The notes under the pieces were generated by a model. It saw only the letters and a list, made by a program, of their open reading frames with translations. It did not search any database and had not been told where the DNA came from. From Sivonenia sp049582005 (GTDB taxonomy: Bacteria; Cyanobacteriota; Cyanobacteriia; Gloeobacterales; PMM-0068), in the NCBI GenBank assembly GCA_049582005.1, contig JBAUTB010000257.1:1-11936 (forward strand): DNA of 11,936 nt, written 5' to 3'. Of the stretch, positions 8,970 to 11,936 are shown piece after piece. Position 1 is the first letter of the stretch; every line of letters starts with the position of its first letter. Both the position numbers and the translations under genes were made by a program.

Positions 8970-9077
8970 GCCCAGACCACCATTTCGGGAACCCCCAGTG
9001 ATGCATGTCTGTCTACGGAGGAGTGGTGTTGCACGGCCACAAGTATATACTTGCCTGCCCTGTAGATAGTTCTGGGC
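8970..9077 (+). other. Predicted structured RNA element in the gcvP / secreted-protein intergenic region
   Basis: By eye the 257-bp divergent intergenic region (8872-9128) contains a long imperfect stem. Bases 8970-8976 (GCCCAGA) pair with 9071-9077 (TCTGGGC). Bases 9009-9016 then pair with 9062-9069 (8 bp, one G-U), with only one unpaired base on the 3' side and a 32-base insertion on the 5' side that can itself form a small hairpin (8981-9000). Further in, 9019-9021 pair with 9054-9056, and GTGG 9023-9026 with CCAC 9037-9040. A 14-bp perfect palindrome (CAAGTATATACTTG) lies at 9040-9053. The element could act in the leader of the plus-strand gene at 9129, in the gcvP leader on the other strand, or as an independent small RNA. 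It matches no riboswitch class or known cyanobacterial RNA that I recognise. No other feature was seen in 8872-8969. Confidence 0.3.
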
Positions 9078-9084
9078 GAAACGC

Positions 9085-9118
9085 TCTCTATCGTGACCAT
9101 CCACAAATCTACTAGAGG
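9085..9118 (+). promoter_or_regulatory. Helix that could sequester the ribosome binding site of the 9129 gene
   Basis: TCTCTA at 9085-9090 can pair with TAGAGG at 9113-9118 (six pairs, one U-G, 22-base loop). The 3' arm overlaps the Shine-Dalgarno region AGAGGAAAG (9114-9122) of the gene starting at 9129. With the folded element ending at 9077, the layout looks like an aptamer plus expression platform, or an RNA thermometer. The helix is short and could be chance. Confidence 0.25.
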
Positions 9119-9128
9119 AAAGAACCTA

Positions 9129-9569
9129 ATGAAAAAAGCACTAGCACTGCTTGCTGTGTTGGCTATGGCACTTCCCGCCACTGCCCAAGCGCCCCAACAA
9201 GACACTTATGGTAAGCCCGAAACTCCTAGTATGGGTGCTCCTGTCGAAACCCCCAGCACGGGTGGCACTAGGGCTCCTGCGGATGCTCCCAGTAAAGATG
9301 CTGGCACGATGATGGCACCTATGAGTCCTGCCAGCCCATCAGAGACCACATCTTCTACCGATAAGCCTGCGGCTCCGGCTGATTCCAGTGTTACTTCAAC
9401 GCCTGCTCCTGCAGATAAGCCTACAAGCTCTGACAGTGCAGGTAACATGATAAAGTCTGACGATAAAACCCAGACCACGAGTGAAAAGCCTGTGGAGGGA
9501 AAGCCCTCTGGGAAACAGTATAGGACTCGGACAGCTCCAGCCGCTGCACCCGCTACACCCCCTTCCTAA
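9129..9569 (+). CDS. Secreted low-complexity Pro/Ala/Ser/Thr-rich protein, function unknown
   Basis: The 146-residue protein has a clean signal peptide (M-K-K, hydrophobic core residues 5-16, cleavage after A-T-A-Q-A at about residue 21). The rest is compositionally biased, dominated by Pro, Ala, Ser, Thr, Asp and Lys with recurring D/E-K-P and A-P-A-D elements, and no predicted folded domain or Cys; it is probably intrinsically disordered in the periplasm or at the cell surface. The C-terminus turns basic and then Pro/Ala-rich. I chose the ATG at 9129 over the in-frame one at 9093 because GAGGAAAG lies just upstream and the signal peptide begins at its Met. It is followed by its own terminator and then by a second secreted protein gene. 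I recognise no family; such proteins are often cell-wall linkers or stress-related secreted proteins, which is only a guess here. Confidence 0.75.
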   Translation: MKKALALLAVLAMALPATAQAPQQDTYGKPETPSMGAPVETPSTGGTRAPADAPSKDAGTMMAPMSPASPSETTSSTDKPAAPADSSVTSTPAPADKPTSSDSAGNMIKSDDKTQTTSEKPVEGKPSGKQYRTRTAPAAAPATPPS

Positions 9570-9575
9570 ACTAAG

Positions 9576-9608
9576 TTTCTTAAAGCACGTTATCGGTGCT
9601 CTAAGAAA
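9576..9608 (+). other. Stem-loop without U-tract just after the 9129 gene
   Basis: TTTCTTA (9576-9582) pairs with TAAGAAA (9602-9608) and AGCAC (9584-9588) with GTGCT (9596-9600), with one A-C mismatch between and a seven-base loop. No U-run follows, so it is probably an mRNA 3'-end stabilising hairpin upstream of the true terminator; it could also serve as a site for pausing or processing. Confidence 0.5.
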
Positions 9609-9615
9609 TTACCGA

Positions 9616-9653
9616 AACTGCTTAAGGTCGCTGTCCTTAGGCAGTTATTTTTT
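9616..9653 (+). terminator. Intrinsic terminator of the 9129 gene
   Basis: A 12-bp stem (9616-9627 with 9635-9646, one U-G pair, seven-base loop) is followed at once by A and a run of six T (9648-9653). This is a canonical intrinsic terminator and makes independent transcription of the next gene likely. Confidence 0.88.
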
Positions 9654-9689
9654 ATCGTGCCAGACAAGAGTGCCTTTTGAAACTACATT

Positions 9690-9705
9690 CATGGCATGTT
9701 CCATG
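9690..9705. promoter_or_regulatory. Short inverted repeat upstream of the 9746 gene
   Basis: CATGG-CATGTT-CCATG is a perfect 5-6-5 inverted repeat 40 bp before the ATG at 9746, in the 92-bp gap after the previous terminator where that gene's promoter must lie. It may be a regulator site, but no matching family is known to me and it is short enough to be chance. No clear -35/-10 pair was found. Confidence 0.2.
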
Positions 9706-9745
9706 TATTGTCCTTTAACCTGACCGCTCTAGTGGGAAAAATTTT

Positions 9746-10318
9746 ATGAAGAGAACTCTAGTCTCTTTCCTTACGTTGGCCCTATCTCTAGCGGTTCAAA
9801 CAAATCTTCAAGCTTCTCCTGATTCGCCAGGTCAACTCCCTGTTGAAATTCCTTCAGGAGCTAGTGTCCAGCCTTCTACACCACCGAAGGCGCCAGAGCC
9901 CCAATCAACATCACCGAGCCCCGTGGAAGAAATGCAAAAGAAGGGTCCTACGGAAAAAACAGGCTCTAAAGAGAAAGGGACGGCCAAAGAGAAAATAGTA
10001 ACAGCAGCGCTAGAAGTGACAGACCAGGAGCTCCATGACAATAAAGTAGTGATTTCCAGCGTGCGCATGCCTATACGAGGATGGCTGGTCATTCATGGGG
10101 ATGTGGCAGGACAACCGGGTCCGATTTTGGGAAAAGTGCCTTTGAACGTGGGGGAGTTTAGGGATGTTCCTGTGGTACTCATCGTCCCGCCCAAAAGTGA
10201 GAAGTTATGGGCCATGCTCCATGTCGATAAAGGCAAACCAGGTCTTTACGATTTTGGAATAGATGGACCTTTAGAGCAGGGAGGTTCTGTCGTAATGATG
10301 CCTTTCACCGCGAAGTAG
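9746..10318 (+). CDS. Secreted protein with disordered linker and C-terminal DUF7282-like domain
   Basis: The 190-residue protein has a signal peptide (K2-R3, hydrophobic residues 5-17, probable cleavage after L-Q-A at 23). A Pro/Ser/Thr then Lys/Glu-rich linker follows at about 24-84, then a compact domain at about 86-188. The domain shows the pattern of DUF7282: a beta-strand with G-W-L-V-I-H-G-D (112-119), a G-x-I-L-G-K-V-P-L segment, L-W-A-M-L-H-V-D-K-G (154-163), then P-G-L-Y-D-F (165-170) and D-G-P (173-175). DUF7282 domains are known from exported proteins of archaea and bacteria and have no assigned activity that I know. The RBS is weak (GGGAAA 5' of the ATG). It resembles the upstream gene in layout (signal peptide plus Pro/Ser/Thr-rich segment) but the two share no folded domain. 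It has its own terminator. Confidence 0.82.
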   Translation: MKRTLVSFLTLALSLAVQTNLQASPDSPGQLPVEIPSGASVQPSTPPKAPEPQSTSPSPVEEMQKKGPTEKTGSKEKGTAKEKIVTAALEVTDQELHDNKVVISSVRMPIRGWLVIHGDVAGQPGPILGKVPLNVGEFRDVPVVLIVPPKSEKLWAMLHVDKGKPGLYDFGIDGPLEQGGSVVMMPFTAK

Positions 10319-10358
10319 ACAATTTTTTTCTAGGACCCAGTTTTACGGATGTTTTTTG

Positions 10359-10392
10359 ATTACCTCATTCTTGGCTGAAGGAGGTAATTTTT
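10359..10392 (+). terminator. Intrinsic terminator of the 9746 gene
   Basis: ATTACCTC (10359-10366) pairs with GAGGTAAT (10381-10388), with an inner TTC/GAA helix (10368-10370 with 10377-10379) across an A-G mismatch. A T-run follows (10388-10392). It lies 40 bp after the stop codon of the 9746 gene. Confidence 0.85.
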
Positions 10393-10520
10393 AGATGTTT
10401 TTTATATGAACAATGGGTATAGTTTTTCTGCTCTATTTTTATAAAGTTTCTATTGCTATTGAGACTACTATCTGCAATTTGGGAAATCTAGATCTGTATG
10501 GCAAGTACCATGTAAGCTGT

Positions 10521-11426
10521 ATGGATAAGATAAAATATTTCACTATCTTTATAATGCTTTTTGGAGTCATATTTTTTGATAGAGTAAGTGCTTATGCACA
10601 GGATTTACCTGATTGGTTAGAAGAGCAAGTTAGGTCAGGAAATCTAACCCGTAAAGATGCCATTGAGCTAAATCAAAGTAGGCAGAGATATGCTCCTAAT
10701 AAGAATGCTGATCTGCCTGAAAATAATATAGCGAACGATCTATTAAACACTTCCGATCAGGAGATTATAAAATATTATAATCAAGGTCTTGCTAAGTATA
10801 ATTCAGGTGATTATGAGGGAGCTATTAAAGATTATGGCGAAGTTTTGCAAATTAATCCCAGTATTACTTTAGCTTATAGTAACCGTGGATTAGCTCGGAC
10901 TAGATTAGGAGATAACCGAGGAGCTATTGAAGATTGTAGTCAGGCCCTGAAAATTAATTCCACGTTGGATTTGGCATACTTGAATCGTGGACTTGCTTAC
11001 CTGAATTTAAAAGAGTGGCAAAAGGCCATTGACGATTTTAGTTATGCCCTTAAGAACAACGCTCAGCTACTTTACGCTTATAGTAATCGTGGGGCTGCTT
11101 ATGCTGAATTGGGAAATGATCAAGAAGCTCTTAAAGATCTTGACCAAGCTTTGAAGCTAGATCCCAACATGGCTGCAGTTTATATCAATCGGGGATTTAT
11201 CCATCTGCACTTGAAGCAATACCAAGCTGTGATTGAGGATTCTAATCGGGCACTACAACTTGATCCTAATCTGTACCAAGCCTATCAGAATCGAGGAGTG
11301 GCCCGTGTGGGCTTAGGAGATAAACAGGGAGCGCGTGAGGATTTACAAAAAGCTGCCCAGTTTTTACAGAGCCAGGGAAAATCAGAATCCTATCAGCAGA
11401 TTATGAATGTGCTCCAAACTCTTTAG
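10521..11426 (+). CDS. Secreted tetratricopeptide (TPR) repeat protein
   Basis: With the ATG at 10521 the protein has 301 residues. It starts with a signal peptide (M-D-K-I-K, hydrophobic core 6-19, cleavage after A-Y-A at 26), then a short helical segment (D-L-P-D-W-L-E-E-Q-V-R-S-G, 28-40) and a polar spacer. Six consecutive 34-residue TPRs follow at about 82-115, 116-149, 150-183, 184-217, 218-251 and 252-285, of the N-R-G-x-A-Y ... G-A-I-x-D type, then a C-terminal helix. TPR arrays mediate protein-protein contacts; the exported form suggests a periplasmic scaffold, but the partner is unknown. An in-frame ATG at 10413 would add 36 residues with no basic N-region and hide the signal peptide, so I prefer 10521, though neither has a clear Shine-Dalgarno. 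The 5' half and leader are visibly AT-richer than the flanking genes. Its stop is 2 bp from that of the convergent gene. Region 10393-10520 shows nothing else. Confidence 0.86.
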   Translation: MDKIKYFTIFIMLFGVIFFDRVSAYAQDLPDWLEEQVRSGNLTRKDAIELNQSRQRYAPNKNADLPENNIANDLLNTSDQEIIKYYNQGLAKYNSGDYEGAIKDYGEVLQINPSITLAYSNRGLARTRLGDNRGAIEDCSQALKINSTLDLAYLNRGLAYLNLKEWQKAIDDFSYALKNNAQLLYAYSNRGAAYAELGNDQEALKDLDQALKLDPNMAAVYINRGFIHLHLKQYQAVIEDSNRALQLDPNLYQAYQNRGVARVGLGDKQGAREDLQKAAQFLQSQGKSESYQQIMNVLQTL

Positions 11427-11428
11427 GG

Positions 11429-11797
11429 CTAACTCTTGCGGCGGGCACGACGTTGTTGACGATTGGGTCCTTTGCTGGCTGGAGTCTCGGACTTCGAAAA
11501 AGGAGCAGCTGGTTTTTCTCCTTTCTTTTCAGCCCGTACTCTTTGCCAGGCAACGCCTGTAGAAAGCCAAAAAGTTAGACTCCACGCAAAAATGCCTAAG
11601 CCTATCCAATGCAGCCAATTGTCATAGCCTAAAAATAACCAGAGACCCAGCCAGGAAAAACCAATTGCTGAGGCTAGCCCATCTTTAAGAAGGGCGTTCC
11701 AATCTCTTGTCACATTGGAGAGGGTGAACTTGAACCATAAGTACAGGGGAATCCCTAAAGAACCCGCTAAGAGGGGCCAAAAATTAAAGCTATTCAC
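11429..11797 (-). CDS. Small three-helix membrane protein of unknown function
   Basis: The 122-residue product has three hydrophobic, Trp-rich segments (about 6-24, 41-57 and 62-84) and a charged, mostly basic tail (86-122) that ends in N-R-Q-Q-R-R-A-R-R-K-S, likely cytoplasmic. The start is GTG at 11797; the frame upstream is closed by a TAG without any ATG, and the protein contains no internal Met, so GTG (or another non-ATG codon) must be used. No Shine-Dalgarno is evident. It is convergent with the TPR gene, with only two bases between the stop codons. I recognise no family. The even hydrophobic periodicity and coherent tail support a real gene rather than chance, but the function cannot be inferred. 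Confidence 0.62.
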   Translation of the reverse strand: MNSFNFWPLLAGSLGIPLYLWFKFTLSNVTRDWNALLKDGLASAIGFSWLGLWLFLGYDNWLHWIGLGIFAWSLTFWLSTGVAWQRVRAEKKGEKPAAPFSKSETPASKGPNRQQRRARRKS

Positions 11798-11936
11798 GAC
11801 AATGCTGGCACGGTATGCCTATAGTCTACCGCTGCCCTGTTCCCAGCCTATAGGTAGTTGGGCTGCTTCATATCTCGGTAGAGGTAGTTCGTTTTAGGTT
11901 ATTTGTCCGGGTTAAGCGTCCCAGGCAGTTATCAGT
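11798..11936. other. End of window, no gene recognised
   Basis: This stretch is upstream of the minus-strand small membrane protein gene and presumably carries its promoter. The octamer GCCTATAG (CTATAGGC on the minus strand) appears at 11817-11824 and 11846-11853, 29 bp apart. CAGCC/GGCTG could form a short hairpin near 11845-11866. I found no tRNA fold and no supported coding frame. Confidence 0.4.

Noticed and set aside
8872..9128. Glycine riboswitch upstream of gcvP
   Set aside because: Neither strand shows the conserved glycine aptamer core or a tandem aptamer arrangement.
8939..9205. Minus-strand frame of 88 codons upstream of gcvP
   Set aside because: It overlaps the signal peptide of the 9129 gene in antisense, spans the structured intergenic region and shows no protein-like pattern.
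11798..11936. tRNA-like stretch near the window end
   Set aside because: A TAGAGG / GTTCG resemblance is present but no acceptor stem or T-arm can be formed.
1..11936. CRISPR arrays, insertion sequences and HIP1 octamers
   Set aside because: No repeat-spacer pattern, transposase or terminal repeats, and no GCGATCGC, were seen on reading through.

Overview
The window comes from a bacterial chromosome, very probably a cyanobacterium. The main evidence is a secreted DUF2808 protein, a family found almost only in cyanobacteria. A stand-alone long-form glycine dehydrogenase (gcvP) with no gcvT or gcvH beside it, and a TPR protein of the N-R-G type common in cyanobacteria, fit this. Base composition looks mid-range by eye, and I saw no HIP1 octamer (GCGATCGC). 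I cannot name the genus.

Region 1 (1-4976, minus strand) is a probable three-gene operon read right to left: a TolC-type outer-membrane channel (3600-4976), a secreted DUF2808 protein (3033-3578) and a heavy-metal RND efflux pump of the CzcA/CusA family (start 2971, C-terminus cut off by the window edge). The pump has the D-F-G...D-G...V-E-N signature of divalent-cation exporters. The periplasmic adaptor (CzcB/CusB type) that normally joins pump and channel is not in the visible part of the operon; the DUF2808 gene sits where it might be expected. A perfect 17-bp inverted repeat lies 93 bp upstream of the operon's first ATG.

Region 2 (5272-5790, plus strand) is a divergent cytochrome b561-type di-haem membrane protein. 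It ends at a strong hairpin and faces gcvP (5869-8871, minus strand), the P-protein of the glycine cleavage system, which is complete and has its PLP lysine at residue 748.

Region 3 (8872-10392) starts with a 257-bp divergent intergenic region that can fold into a branched RNA-like structure, followed by a small helix that would cover the Shine-Dalgarno of the next gene. Two tandem plus-strand genes follow, each for a small secreted protein with a Pro/Ser/Thr-rich disordered segment. The first is wholly low-complexity; the second carries a C-terminal DUF7282-like domain. Each gene has its own intrinsic terminator, so they are probably separate units.

Region 4 (10393-11936) holds an AT-rich gene for a secreted protein with six TPR repeats. 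Its stop codon is 2 bp from the stop of a convergent gene for a small three-helix membrane protein of unknown function. The last 139 bp contain no gene that I can support.

No mobile element, CRISPR array, tRNA or rRNA was seen. The least explained parts are the adaptor-less efflux operon with its DUF2808 partner and the structured leader at 8970-9118.
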